A stretch of DNA of 64,000 nt from Halomonas stenophila (lineage in GTDB: Bacteria; Pseudomonadota; Gammaproteobacteria; Pseudomonadales; Halomonadaceae). The DNA lies in contig NZ_JACHXR010000001.1 of NCBI RefSeq assembly GCF_014192275.1, positions 310,001 to 374,000 of the forward strand, written 5' to 3'. Below the pieces are notes generated by a model. That model made no database searches. It was given only the letters and a program-made list of their open reading frames with translations, and was not told where the DNA came from. The translations under genes and the position numbers were made by a program. Shown here in pieces: positions 35,742 to 44,711 of the stretch (positions are counted from its first letter, which is position 1; every line of letters starts with the position of its first letter).

Positions 35742-37616
35742 TCAGCCGCGCCGGCCCGACAGCCAGTCGCGGACGCTCTCGAGGTGGCCGGCCAGGTCGG
35801 CTGCGTCGACCTCGCCCTGGATCCGGGCCTCGCGCAACTCCCGGTCGCCGTCGAAGAATAGCAGGCTCGGCGGACCGAACAGCGCGAGGTGGTCGAGCAG
35901 GGCGCGACTCTCGGCATCGGTGTCGGTGACGTCCACGTCGATGCGGCGGAAGCCCGACAGCGCCGCGACCACCGCCGGCGCCGGGAAGACCTCGCGTTCC
36001 ATGATCCTGCAGGAGATGCACCAGTCGGCCGTGACATTGACCAGGGCGGGCCGCGTGCCCTCGGCGAGCGCCGTCTCGAGCGCATCCAGGCTCTCCACCA
36101 CGGTGACCGGGCTTGCCGGCGCGCCGCTCTCGGTGCCGGTCGCCATGGGGCCGGCGGCCGGCACGGCCGCCAGCGGGCGCAAGGGGTCATGAGCGCCCCG
36201 GGAGGCGCCGATCACCAGGGTCACCCCCCAGACCAGCAGCAGGATACCGGCGGCCTGGCGGACCCGCGGCCAGCCCTGGGCCTGCTGCAGGCTCAGGGCG
36301 CCAAGGGCCAGCGCCGTGCCCACGGCCAGGGCCGCCCACAGCAGCAGGGTGACCGGCGGCGGCAGCAGGCGCTCGACCAGCCACACGCTGATGCCCAGCA
36401 GGAGAATGCCGAAGGCGGCCTTGACGCCGGTCATCCAGGCCCCGGTCCGCGGCAGCAGGGTGGTGCCGAAGGTACCGACCAGCAGCAGCGGGCCCCCCAT
36501 GCCCAGCGCCAGGGCGAGCAGGGCGGCGCCGCCCATCAGGGCATCCCCGGTGGAGGAGATGAATACCAGGGCCCCGGCCAGCGGTGCCGAGACGCAGGGG
36601 GAGACCACCAGCACCGACAGGGCGCCGGCCAGGGCCAGGCCGGCCGGGCCGCTCTTCTGGGCGCGGGCCTGGAGGGCATCGATGCGTCCGGCCAGGCGCG
36701 GCGAGAGGCGCAGGTCGATGGCGCCGAACATGGCCAGGGCGAACAGGGCGAAGAGCACGGCGAAGGTGATCAGCACCGGCGCCGACTGCAGGCGGGCCTG
36801 GAGGTTCAGGCCGGCGCCGAACAGCCCCATCAGCACTCCCACCCCGGCGTAGGTCAGCGCCATGCCGGCCACGTAGCTGGCCGAGAGGGCGAAGGCGCGG
36901 GGGCGGCTAGGGTGCTGGCCGACGATGATCGAGGAGAGGATCGGCACCATGGGCAGCACGCAGGGCGTGAAGGTCAGTCCCAGACCGGCGAGGAAGAACA
37001 GCCCCAGCACCAGCGGCAGGCTGGCCTCGCGAATCAGGGCGCGGAAGTGGCCGTCCTCGCTGCGGGGCATGCCGGGCCCGGCGACCGACGGCGCATCGCC
37101 CGCCGCGGCGGTGATGCCTGGTGCGGCCTCGCCGGCGGCCTCGCCGGCGGCACCGGCGAAGGCCGCCGGCGCCGGCCCCTGGGGCGCCTGCAGGGTCACC
37201 CGCTCCGGCGGGTAGCAGAGCCCGGCATCGGCGCAGCCCTGGAAGGTCAGGGCCACCTCCAGGGGGCCCGAGGCGGGCGTGGTCAGGGGGACCTCGAACA
37301 CCACCCGGTCGTAGAAGACGTTGACGTCGCCGAGGAACTCGTCGGTCTTGGCCTGGCCGGGCGGCAGTACCGGCTCGCCCAGGCGAATGCCCTCCTCGAG
37401 GGATGCCACCTCGAAGCGGTGGCGGTAGAGGTAGTAACCCTCGGCGTTCTCGATGCCGATTCGGAGGGTCTCGCCGTCATGCCAGGCCTGGGGCTGGAAG
37501 GCCTCCATCACCGGCAGGAAGTCCGGCTCGTCGCGGTCGGCAAACCACTGGGCCTGGGCGGCCAGGGGGATCAGCAGCAGGAGCAGGGCGGCAGCGAGGC
37601 GACGGGCGTTGAGCAC
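35742..37616 (-). CDS. dsbD: Thiol:disulfide interchange protein DsbD
   Basis: A 624-residue inner-membrane protein. A signal peptide (LLLLLIPLAAQAQW) leads to the periplasmic alpha domain with the ADAGLCYPPERV cysteine. Eight membrane segments follow (about residues 190-450) with cysteines in LTFTPCVLPMVPILSS and VSPCVSAPLAGAL. The C-terminal thioredoxin-like gamma domain has TADWCISCRIMEREVF. It moves reducing power from cytoplasmic thioredoxin to periplasmic DsbC and cytochrome maturation proteins. It is monocistronic, divergent from the DUF2333 gene. Confidence 0.94.
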   Translation of the reverse strand: MLNARRLAAALLLLLIPLAAQAQWFADRDEPDFLPVMEAFQPQAWHDGETLRIGIENAEGYYLYRHRFEVASLEEGIRLGEPVLPPGQAKTDEFLGDVNVFYDRVVFEVPLTTPASGPLEVALTFQGCADAGLCYPPERVTLQAPQGPAPAAFAGAAGEAAGEAAPGITAAAGDAPSVAGPGMPRSEDGHFRALIREASLPLVLGLFFLAGLGLTFTPCVLPMVPILSSIIVGQHPSRPRAFALSASYVAGMALTYAGVGVLMGLFGAGLNLQARLQSAPVLITFAVLFALFALAMFGAIDLRLSPRLAGRIDALQARAQKSGPAGLALAGALSVLVVSPCVSAPLAGALVFISSTGDALMGGAALLALALGMGGPLLLVGTFGTTLLPRTGAWMTGVKAAFGILLLGISVWLVERLLPPPVTLLLWAALAVGTALALGALSLQQAQGWPRVRQAAGILLLVWGVTLVIGASRGAHDPLRPLAAVPAAGPMATGTESGAPASPVTVVESLDALETALAEGTRPALVNVTADWCISCRIMEREVFPAPAVVAALSGFRRIDVDVTDTDAESRALLDHLALFGPPSLLFFDGDRELREARIQGEVDAADLAGHLESVRDWLSGRRG

Positions 37617-37809
37617 GGGGGTTCCTTACATCCGAACGGCAATGGCGCGGTTATGACTCGTGGGGTGTCCTGGGGTTCCGCCACGGGCACCGCTATGATC
37701 AGATGCTAGGATATCGCAGCGACGTGGGGGTCGTGGAAGACCGGCGTCGCGCGAGGCCGCGCCGAATCGTCGCGCCCTCGACTCATCAGCAGCTAGGGAA
37801 ACAGGGATC

Positions 37810-39090
37810 ATGGCTTTGACGCGAAAGGCGGCGGACAGGCGCCGCAACAAGGTCGAGGCGCTGGAGCGCCCGCAGTATGGCTGGATCTGGAAGCCGCTTC
37901 TGGCGGTGCTGGTCATCTATCTGCTGGTGGCGCTGGGACTGGGCATCTGGTGGAGCCGTACGCCACCCCCCTTCGCCCTGGAGCCTGCCGTGGCCGAGCA
38001 GCGCGAGGCGACCACGGCGGCCCGGGGGGCGGTGACCACGGCCGGCCTGAGGGCGGTGATCGAGACGCTGCTCGACAAGCCCGGCGGCTACCTGCGCAAC
38101 GACCTCGCCCCGCCTGGGCTGTGGCTCGACAACCTGCCGGCCTGGGAGCTCGGGGTGCTCAACCAGGGCCGCCGCCTCTCCCGTGCGCTGCCGGCCATGG
38201 CCCGGGGCGAGGCGGGGGAGCTCGAGCGGGTCGAGGCGCAGCTGCAGGGCGATAGTCGCGACTGGTTCTATCCCTCCACCGAGCACCGCCTCGAGCAGGC
38301 GTCGAGCGGCCTCGGCGCCTACCTCGAGCGCCTGGGCGGGGATGGTGAGGTCGCCTTCGCCGGTGGTGGGCGAGGCCTGGCGCCCTGGCTGGCCGACGTG
38401 GCCACCGGCCTCGATGACCTGGGGAGTCGGCTGTCGGCCAGCGTCGCGCGTCCCGCGGCCCTCGCCGATCTGGATATCGAGGCCGAGGGACTGCCCCGCG
38501 AGACGCCCTGGTACCGGGTCGATAACGTCTTCTTCGAGGCCCGGGGGCAGGCCTGGGCGCTGCTTCACCTGCTCGAGGCGGTGCGCCATGACCAGGCCGA
38601 CGTACTGGCGGCGGCCGGCCTGGCGGGGCGTTGGGAGATGCTGGTCGCCGAGCTCGAACGCAGCCAGCGGCGGCTGTGGAGCCCGGTGGTGCTCAACGGC
38701 TCCGGGTTCGGCGTCTTCGCCAATCATTCCCTGGTGATGGCCAACCATGTGGTGCGGGCCCGGGACCTGAGCCGGGAGCTGGCCAGGACGCTTGAGCAGG
38801 CGGTGCCGGTGACCGTGCCCGGGGCGGCCGACGAGGCCGCGGAAGACGCCGGCTCGCCGACCCAGCCACCCGCCGAGAGCGACGCGCCGGTCGCGGAGGG
38901 CGAGGCGGCATCGGCCGATCAGGCCGCGGAAGACGCCGGCTCGCCGACCCAGCCGCCCGCCGAGAGCGACGCGCCGGTCGCGGAGGGCGAGGCGGCATCG
39001 GCCGATCAGGCCGCGGAAGACGCCGGCTCGCCGACCCAGCCGCCCGCCGATAGCGACGAGCCGGTCGCGGAGGGCGAGGCGGCGCACTGA
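37810..39090 (+). CDS. DUF2333-family membrane protein with C-terminal repeats
   Basis: A 426-residue protein. One N-terminal membrane segment (LLAVLVIYLLVALGLGIWW, about residues 29-48) anchors a large domain (50-335) of the DUF2333 type, probably periplasmic. From about residue 341 there are three nearly identical 29-residue units (DQAAEDAGSPTQPPAESDAP...), acidic and Pro/Ala-rich, likely disordered. DUF2333 proteins occur in many marine gammaproteobacteria without known function. It is convergent with ppa. Confidence 0.75.
   Translation: MALTRKAADRRRNKVEALERPQYGWIWKPLLAVLVIYLLVALGLGIWWSRTPPPFALEPAVAEQREATTAARGAVTTAGLRAVIETLLDKPGGYLRNDLAPPGLWLDNLPAWELGVLNQGRRLSRALPAMARGEAGELERVEAQLQGDSRDWFYPSTEHRLEQASSGLGAYLERLGGDGEVAFAGGGRGLAPWLADVATGLDDLGSRLSASVARPAALADLDIEAEGLPRETPWYRVDNVFFEARGQAWALLHLLEAVRHDQADVLAAAGLAGRWEMLVAELERSQRRLWSPVVLNGSGFGVFANHSLVMANHVVRARDLSRELARTLEQAVPVTVPGAADEAAEDAGSPTQPPAESDAPVAEGEAASADQAAEDAGSPTQPPAESDAPVAEGEAASADQAAEDAGSPTQPPADSDEPVAEGEAAH
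38830..39087 (+). repeat. Three 87-bp in-frame tandem repeats
   Basis: Units at 38830-38916, 38917-39003 and 39004-39087 (last one short by a codon) encode the 29-residue repeats of the DUF2333 protein. They are nearly identical at the DNA level, which points to recent expansion and a potential for length variation between strains. Confidence 0.9.
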
Positions 39091-39104
39091 TGGCCTTGAA
39101 CGGC

Positions 39105-39130
39105 AACGGGCCGCCCGAGGGCGGCCCGTT
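39105..39130. terminator. Bidirectional terminator between the DUF2333 gene and ppa
   Basis: An 11-bp perfect stem, AACGGGCCGCC and GGCGGCCCGTT, with loop CGAG, between convergent genes and flanked by short A and T runs. Confidence 0.8.
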
Positions 39131-39157
39131 TGGTGAGCGCGACGCTGCCGCCGGCGA

Positions 39158-39688
39158 TCAGGCCTTCTGGTAGGCGGCCACGGACTTCTCGATGGCCTTG
39201 CGGGCGGCCTCGACGCCTTCCCAGGACTCCACCTTGACCCACTTGCCCTTCTCGAGATCCTTGTAGTTCTCGAAGAAGTGGGCGATCTGCTGGCGCAGCA
39301 GCTCCGGCAGGTCGGTGACTTCCTGGATGTCATCGTACAGGCTGGACAGCTTGGGGTGCGGCACGCATACCAGCTTGGCATCCTCGCCGGCCTCGTCGGT
39401 CATGTTGAGGATGCCGACCGGACGTGCCCGGATCACGCTGCCCGGCGCGACCGGGTAGGGGGTGACGACCAGGGCGTCGAGGGGGTCGCCGTCGTCGGCC
39501 AGGGTGTGCGGGATGAAGCCGTAGTTGGCCGGGTAGAACATCGGCGTGGCCATGAAACGGTCGACCAGCAGCGCTCCCATGTCCTTGTCGATCTCGTACT
39601 TGACCGGGGCGTGGTTGGCCGGGATCTCGATCGCCACGTAGATGTCGTCGGGCAGATCCTTGCCGGCGGGGATGTTGTCGAAGTTCAT
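39158..39688 (-). CDS. ppa: Inorganic pyrophosphatase
   Basis: A 176-residue family-I enzyme. [21 protein letters not shown] and the metal site [15 protein letters not shown], followed by [15 protein letters not shown], are complete. It hydrolyses pyrophosphate in the cytoplasm. ATG 39688 gives the usual start. A PPi-type phosphofructokinase gene lies 2.1 kb away, so the two enzymes would compete for PPi. Confidence 0.97.
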   Translation of the reverse strand: MNFDNIPAGKDLPDDIYVAIEIPANHAPVKYEIDKDMGALLVDRFMATPMFYPANYGFIPHTLADDGDPLDALVVTPYPVAPGSVIRARPVGILNMTDEAGEDAKLVCVPHPKLSSLYDDIQEVTDLPELLRQQIAHFFENYKDLEKGKWVKVESWEGVEAARKAIEKSVAAYQKA

Positions 39689-39910
39689 GATCGCGTCCTT
39701 CTTGGCGGATGGCCGGGTCGAGTGGAGAAAAATCCGGCGAATTATACGAAGCCAGGTCGGCGATTACCAATCCGACATAGGTGTCGGGTCGGTCGGTGCC
39801 CACTGGGGGCTTGCTGGGCGAGCCAGTGGCGGCGGCGGCGGTGTATCATGAGCGACCGATGGAAGGGCCGGCCCGACCGGCGAGATGCGCGACCGCAAGG
39901 AGACTTGTTC

Positions 39911-41626
39911 TTGGCACCCGCACAGTTGTCACTGAGTTACGGTCAGGCCTTCGTGGCGCCGGAGCGCCGCCGGCATCGCAGCTCGATGTCCGTGCGCCTC
40001 CCCGAGGCGCCGCTGCTGACGGCGAAGGGCGCCTGTGCCCTGATCAGTGACTCCACCTCCCGCAACCCCCTGGCCAAGCAGGCCGGTGACATCAGCGTGC
40101 GGGGGTTTCTGGCCGACTACTTCTCCACGCCCGATCACTGGGAGGTGAAGACCGCGGCCACCCGGGTGCTGCGCGCGCTCAACGCCTGGTGTTTCGGTCA
40201 GAGCCGCCAGGTCAGCGACGGCGGCTTCGTCAGCTCGCTCTCGGCCATGGTCTTTCGCGGGCGCGAGGCGCACCTGTTCCACATCGGCGACACCCTGGTG
40301 TTTCGGCTGCGTGGCGCCGAGTTCGAGCAGCTGTCCCGGGATCACGTGACCGATCTCGGCGGCTATCGCTACCCGTCCCGCGCGATCGGCATGGATGCCA
40401 GCGTCGACATCGACTACGCCCGGTTGCCCCTCAAGCAGGGTGACATCTTCCTGTTCACCACCCAGGGCGTGCAGGGCACCCTGATGCCTTCCGACTACGT
40501 GCGGCTGATCCGCGAGGATGCCAGCGACCTGGACGCCGCCTGCGAACGGCTGGCGCAGACCGCCCGGGAGCGTGCCCGGGAACGCGGCTACGGCAGCGAT
40601 CAGTTCTGCTTCCAGCTGGTACGCATCGATGCCCTGCCCGAGGAGGAGCAGGACCACCCCGGCAAGGTCTACGGCGACCTGCCGATCCCGCCGGAACTGG
40701 CCGTGGGGGAGCGGCTCGACGGCCTCGAGGTGCGCGAGGTGCTGTCGCGCACCGCCCAGTCCCGGGTCTATCGCGTCCGCGACGTGCGCACCGACCGCGA
40801 CCTGGTGATGAAGGCCCCGAGCCCGGAGCTCTCCAACCGCAACGCCTACCTCGAGCACTTTCTGCTCCAGCAGTGGGTGGTGGAACGGGTCCATTCGCCC
40901 TTCGTGGTGCGGGTGATGGAGCCCTCCCGGCCGCGGCGTTTCCTCTATTACCTGATGGCCTATGTGGAAGGCGAGACGCTCACCGAATGGGCGCGTCGCC
41001 ACCCCCAGGCGGGGCTCGACCAGCGGCTCGATATCGCCGTCCAGCTGGGCAAGGCCATCCAGGCGCTGCATCATCGCGATCTGCTCCACCAGCGGGTACA
41101 TCCCGACAACGTGCTGATCGATCCCCATGGCCAGGTGGTGCTGGCCGACTTCAGCGCCTGTCACCTTCGCGATGTGGACGGCCACCGTCGCTCCCGGGGG
41201 CTGCTGCGCCAGGTGGGCATCACCGAGCACAGCGCCCCGGAATATGCCCTGGACGACGCGGTGGGACGCCGCAGCGACCAGTTCTCGCTGGCCTCCACCG
41301 TCTACTGGCTGCTCACCGGGGCGCTGCCCTATGAGATGCCGCTCAAGGAGCTGCTGCGCCATACCGATCTGGAGCGGATGGCCTACCGCAGCGCCCGGAT
41401 CCTCAACCCGGAGATCTCCCCGGCCCTGGACGATGCCCTGCGCCGGGCCCTGTCGCCGCAGCGTGCCCTGCGCTTCCGACGGCTGTCGGAGTTCCTGCAC
41501 GCCCTGCGCGTGAACGGCGAGTCGCGCCGCAGGACGCGCGGCGCGCTGGGCGAGCCGACCCGGTTCTGGCAGGGCGTGGCGGGGATCCTGCTGTTGCTGC
41601 TGGTGCTCTCCTGGCTGCTGAAATAA
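39911..41626 (+). CDS. PP2C-kinase two-domain protein with altered catalytic motifs
   Basis: A 571-residue protein of the bifunctional phosphatase/kinase type seen near nitrate genes in pseudomonads. Residues 1-240 are PP2C-like and 265-530 kinase-like; a C-terminal membrane segment ends in LLLLLVLSWLLK. Key residues are changed. In PP2C the Asp-Gly is ISDS (45-48) and the TDG-like site is TQG (184-186), while GDT (126-128) is kept. In the kinase, Lys301 is kept, but the catalytic loop reads HQRVHPDN (393-400) where homologues have HxDLKPxN, and DFG is DFS (413-415). It may be a non-catalytic signalling or scaffold protein. I start it at TTG 39911, which has AAGGAG 8 bases upstream; ATG 39848 is the alternative. 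Confidence 0.8.
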   Translation: MAPAQLSLSYGQAFVAPERRRHRSSMSVRLPEAPLLTAKGACALISDSTSRNPLAKQAGDISVRGFLADYFSTPDHWEVKTAATRVLRALNAWCFGQSRQVSDGGFVSSLSAMVFRGREAHLFHIGDTLVFRLRGAEFEQLSRDHVTDLGGYRYPSRAIGMDASVDIDYARLPLKQGDIFLFTTQGVQGTLMPSDYVRLIREDASDLDAACERLAQTARERARERGYGSDQFCFQLVRIDALPEEEQDHPGKVYGDLPIPPELAVGERLDGLEVREVLSRTAQSRVYRVRDVRTDRDLVMKAPSPELSNRNAYLEHFLLQQWVVERVHSPFVVRVMEPSRPRRFLYYLMAYVEGETLTEWARRHPQAGLDQRLDIAVQLGKAIQALHHRDLLHQRVHPDNVLIDPHGQVVLADFSACHLRDVDGHRRSRGLLRQVGITEHSAPEYALDDAVGRRSDQFSLASTVYWLLTGALPYEMPLKELLRHTDLERMAYRSARILNPEISPALDDALRRALSPQRALRFRRLSEFLHALRVNGESRRRTRGALGEPTRFWQGVAGILLLLLVLSWLLK

Positions 41627-41704
41627 AGCGCCAAGCTGCAAGCGCCGAGCGCCCAGCGCCCAGCTGCTCGGTGACGGGCGGAGGATGTTGAAGAAGCAAA
41701 CGAG

Positions 41705-41737
41705 AAACCCCACTGGATGTTGAGTCCAGTGGGGTTT
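41705..41737. terminator. Terminator between the kinase-like gene and the phosphofructokinase gene
   Basis: A perfect 13-bp stem, AAACCCCACTGGA and TCCAGTGGGGTTT, with a 7-base loop, followed by CCTCATT. It serves convergent genes. The 41627-41700 stretch before it is a degenerate AGCGCC-rich spacer. Confidence 0.8.
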
Positions 41738-41777
41738 CCTCATTGAGGTCCGAAATAGCCGTGAGACATCATCCTGT

Positions 41778-41812
41778 GACGCTCGACGCTCGACGCTCGA
41801 CGCTCGACGCTC
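41778..41812. repeat. Heptamer array (GACGCTC)5
   Basis: Five exact copies of GACGCTC in tandem, then one changed copy (GGCGCTT) that includes the TAA stop of the phosphofructokinase gene. It is a likely slippage-prone microsatellite. Confidence 0.9.
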
Positions 41813-41817
41813 GGCGC

Positions 41818-43077
41818 TTAGATCTTGAATTCCGGCAGCCTGCGCTCGACCCGGTGCTTGGCGAGCTTGGCCACCTTCGGCAGGCCGTTCTCGAACGGCG
41901 GGAAGTCCTCGCCCTGGATCAGCGGCGACAGGTAGCGGCGGCAGGCCTCGGTGATGCCGAAGCCGTCCTCGCGGATGAAGTCGCGGGGCATGAACTTCTC
42001 GCGGTTGGCGACCTCGGCCAGCGGGGCGGCCTCGACGGTCCAGCCATAGGGGGCATCGCCGGTGCGCATGATGGCCGGCATCTGGGCATTCTGCCCGGCG
42101 AGTGCCAGCTCCACGGCCTTCTCGCCCACCGCATAGGCCTGGTCGACGTCGGTCTTGGAGGCCAGGTGGCGGGCGGCACGCTGCAGGTAGTCGGCCACCG
42201 CCCAGTGGTACTTGTAGCCCAGGTCCTGCTTGATCATGCCGGCCAGCGTGGGCGCCACGCCGCCCAGCTGGCGGTGGCCGAAGGCGTCGGTGTTGCCGGA
42301 GTCGGCCAGGAAGGTGCCGTCCTCGTAGCGGGCGCCCTCGGAGACCACGATCACGCAGTAGCCGTACTGCCTGACGGATTCCTCGACCCGGGCCATGGCC
42401 GCGGCCCGGTCGAAGGCCACCTCGGGGAAGATCACCAGGTGCGGCGGCTCGCCCTCGCCCTCGCCGGCCAGGGCGCCGGCGGCGGCGATCCAGCCGGCAT
42501 GGCGGCCCATCACCTCGAGCACGAAGACCTTGGTCGAGGTGGCGCACATCGAGGCGATGTCCAGGGAGGCCTCCAGGGTGGAGGTGGCGATGTACTTGGC
42601 CACGCTGCCGAAGCCGGGGGAGTTGTCGGTGATCGGCAGGTCGTTGTCCACGGTCTTGGGGACGTGGATGGCGGTGAGCGGATAGCCGAGCTTCTCGGAC
42701 AGCTGCGAGACCTTCAGGCAGGTGTCGGCGCTGTCGCCACCGCCGTTGTAGAAGAAATAGCGGATGTCGTGAGCCTTGAAGACCTCGATCAGGCGCTCGT
42801 ACTGGGCGCGGTGGGTCTCGATGTCCTTGAGCTTGTAGCGGCAGGAGCCGAAAGCGCCGGCGGGGGTGTGGCGCAGCGCCGCGATGGTCTCGTCGCTTTC
42901 GCGGCTGACGTCGATCAGGTCCTCGGTCAGGGCGCCGATGATGCCGTTGTGGCCGGCGTAGACCTTGCCGATCTGCTCGGGGTGGCGGCGGCAGGCCTCG
43001 ATGACGCCGCAGGCGCTGGCGTTGATCACGGCGGTGACGCCGCCGGACTGGGCGTAGAAGGCGTTGTGCTGAGCCAT
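41818..43077 (-). CDS. 6-phosphofructokinase, pyrophosphate type
   Basis: A 419-residue PFK. Motifs are AQSGGVTAVINAS at the N-terminus, YNGGGDSADTC (about residue 110) where ATP-dependent enzymes have GGDGS, the catalytic PKTVDNDLP (about 140) and MGRHAGWIAA. The length and an Asp in the GGD region fit PPi-dependent enzymes of the kind found in methylotrophs and halomonads, which would run reversibly on PPi. It starts at ATG 43077. It is close to ppa and may share control of PPi. The phosphate donor is inferred. Confidence 0.83.
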   Translation of the reverse strand: MAQHNAFYAQSGGVTAVINASACGVIEACRRHPEQIGKVYAGHNGIIGALTEDLIDVSRESDETIAALRHTPAGAFGSCRYKLKDIETHRAQYERLIEVFKAHDIRYFFYNGGGDSADTCLKVSQLSEKLGYPLTAIHVPKTVDNDLPITDNSPGFGSVAKYIATSTLEASLDIASMCATSTKVFVLEVMGRHAGWIAAAGALAGEGEGEPPHLVIFPEVAFDRAAAMARVEESVRQYGYCVIVVSEGARYEDGTFLADSGNTDAFGHRQLGGVAPTLAGMIKQDLGYKYHWAVADYLQRAARHLASKTDVDQAYAVGEKAVELALAGQNAQMPAIMRTGDAPYGWTVEAAPLAEVANREKFMPRDFIREDGFGITEACRRYLSPLIQGEDFPPFENGLPKVAKLAKHRVERRLPEFKI

Positions 43078-43325
43078 GGGGCTATCCTGTTGCTGGTCGC
43101 ATCAAGGGAAGCGCGCGGCGGCCGTCTCGCCAGGCGTGTCGAGCGCTTCCGGTTCGGGTCCGGACAAGGCCGCCGATTCTAGCCTATCGGCCCTGCGGCT
43201 GCATCCCGTCGGCGATCCGCGACGCCCGGGGTGGGGCGCTGGAGGGCGCGCGGGGGCCATGCTAGTCTGCCGCTTTCCACCGGTCGGCCGGGCCACCGGT
43301 ATGATCGTTCGGCAGCGGAGACTCC

Positions 43326-44711
43326 ATGCATCTTCACATCCTCGGCATCTGCGGCACCTTCATGGGCAGCCTGGCCCTGCTGGCCAGGGAACAGGGGCAT
43401 CGGGTCAGCGGCGCCGACGCCAACGTCTACCCCCCCATGAGCACCCAGCTCGAGGAGGCCGGGATCGCGTTGATGGAGGGCTATTCGGCCGACCACCTCG
43501 TGCCGCGGCCGGACCTGGTGATCATCGGCAATGCGCTGTCCCGGGGCAATCCCGAGGTCGAGGCCGTGCTCGACGCCGGCCTGCCCTACGTCTCCGGGCC
43601 CCAGTGGCTGGCCGAGCATGTGCTGCCGGGGCGGCGGGTCATCGCCGTGGCCGGGACCCACGGCAAGACCACCACGGCCAGCCTGGCCGCCTGGCTGCTC
43701 GAGTCGGCGGGCCAGTCACCGGGCTTTCTGATCGGTGGCGTGCCTCGCAACTTCGGCGTCTCGGCGCGGCTCGGGGCCGTTGATGCCCCCTTCGTGGTGG
43801 AGGCCGACGAGTACGACACCGCCTTCTTCGACAAGCGCTCCAAGTTTGTCCACTACCGGCCCGAGATCGCCATCCTGGGCAACCTCGAGTTCGACCATGC
43901 CGATATCTTCCCGGACCTCGCGGCCATCGAGCGGCAGTTCCATCACCTGGTGCGTACCGTGCCGGGCAAGGGACAGCTGCTGGTGGCGGACGGGGAAGCG
44001 GCCCTGGAGCGGGTGCTCGCCGAGGGCTGCTGGACGCCGGTGTCGCGCTTCGGCGAGGCGGCCGACAGCCCCTGGCGCTTCGCCCTGGAACGCGAGGATG
44101 CCAGTCGCTTCCGGGTCATCCACCGCGGGGGGGAGACCGGGGTCGACGAAGATGCCGTGGTCGATTGGGGATTGACCGGCGAGTACAACGCGCGCAATGC
44201 CCTGGCGGCGCTGGCCGCCGCCCATGCCTGCGGCGTCGACCTGGCCCGGGGCTGCGCCGCCCTGGCGCGCTTCGAGACGCCTCGGCGGCGCCAGGAAGTC
44301 CGCGGGGAGGTGGCCGGCATCCAGGTCATCGACGACTTCGCCCACCACCCCACGGCCATCGCCGCGACCCTGGCGGGCCTGCGGGCGGCCACCGCCAGGG
44401 GGCGACTGCTGGCGGTGATCGAGCCGCGTTCCAACACCATGCGCCTGGGCACCCTGCGCGACCGGCTGGCCGGCAGCGTGGCCCGTGCCGATGCGGCCTA
44501 CTGGTATCGGCCCGCGGGGCTCGACTGGTCGCTGGCGCCGCTGATCGAGGCCGGTCCGGTGCCCGGGCGGGAGTACGACGACCTGGAGGCCCTGGTCGCC
44601 GCCCTGGTCGCCGAGGCCCGGCCCCATGACCGCATCGTGGTGATGTCCAACGGCGGTTTCGGGGGCATCCACGAGCGACTGTTGACCGCCCTGGAGGTCG
44701 CCCATGGCTGA
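43326..44711 (+). CDS. mpl: UDP-N-acetylmuramate:L-Ala-gamma-D-Glu-meso-DAP ligase
   Basis: A 461-residue Mur-ligase-like enzyme. The N-terminal domain is HLHILGICGTFMGSLALLAR, the P-loop is VAGTHGKTTTASLAAW (about residue 107), and VVEADEYDTAFFDKRSKF and DDFAHHPTAIAATL are typical of Mpl. It recycles the murein tripeptide. ATG 43326 follows GCGGAG. The end overlaps ubiX by 8 bases. The 248-bp gap upstream shows no gene. Confidence 0.95.
   Translation: MHLHILGICGTFMGSLALLAREQGHRVSGADANVYPPMSTQLEEAGIALMEGYSADHLVPRPDLVIIGNALSRGNPEVEAVLDAGLPYVSGPQWLAEHVLPGRRVIAVAGTHGKTTTASLAAWLLESAGQSPGFLIGGVPRNFGVSARLGAVDAPFVVEADEYDTAFFDKRSKFVHYRPEIAILGNLEFDHADIFPDLAAIERQFHHLVRTVPGKGQLLVADGEAALERVLAEGCWTPVSRFGEAADSPWRFALEREDASRFRVIHRGGETGVDEDAVVDWGLTGEYNARNALAALAAAHACGVDLARGCAALARFETPRRRQEVRGEVAGIQVIDDFAHHPTAIAATLAGLRAATARGRLLAVIEPRSNTMRLGTLRDRLAGSVARADAAYWYRPAGLDWSLAPLIEAGPVPGREYDDLEALVAALVAEARPHDRIVVMSNGGFGGIHERLLTALEVAHG

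Noticed and set aside
39848..39910. Longer kinase-phosphatase starting at ATG 39848
   Set aside because: AAGGAG with proper spacing precedes TTG 39911, family similarity begins with LSLSYGQ just after it, and the extra residues are basic and unconserved. It is not fully excluded.
41770..41820. CRISPR array
   Set aside because: The units are adjacent heptamers without spacers, and there are no cas genes.
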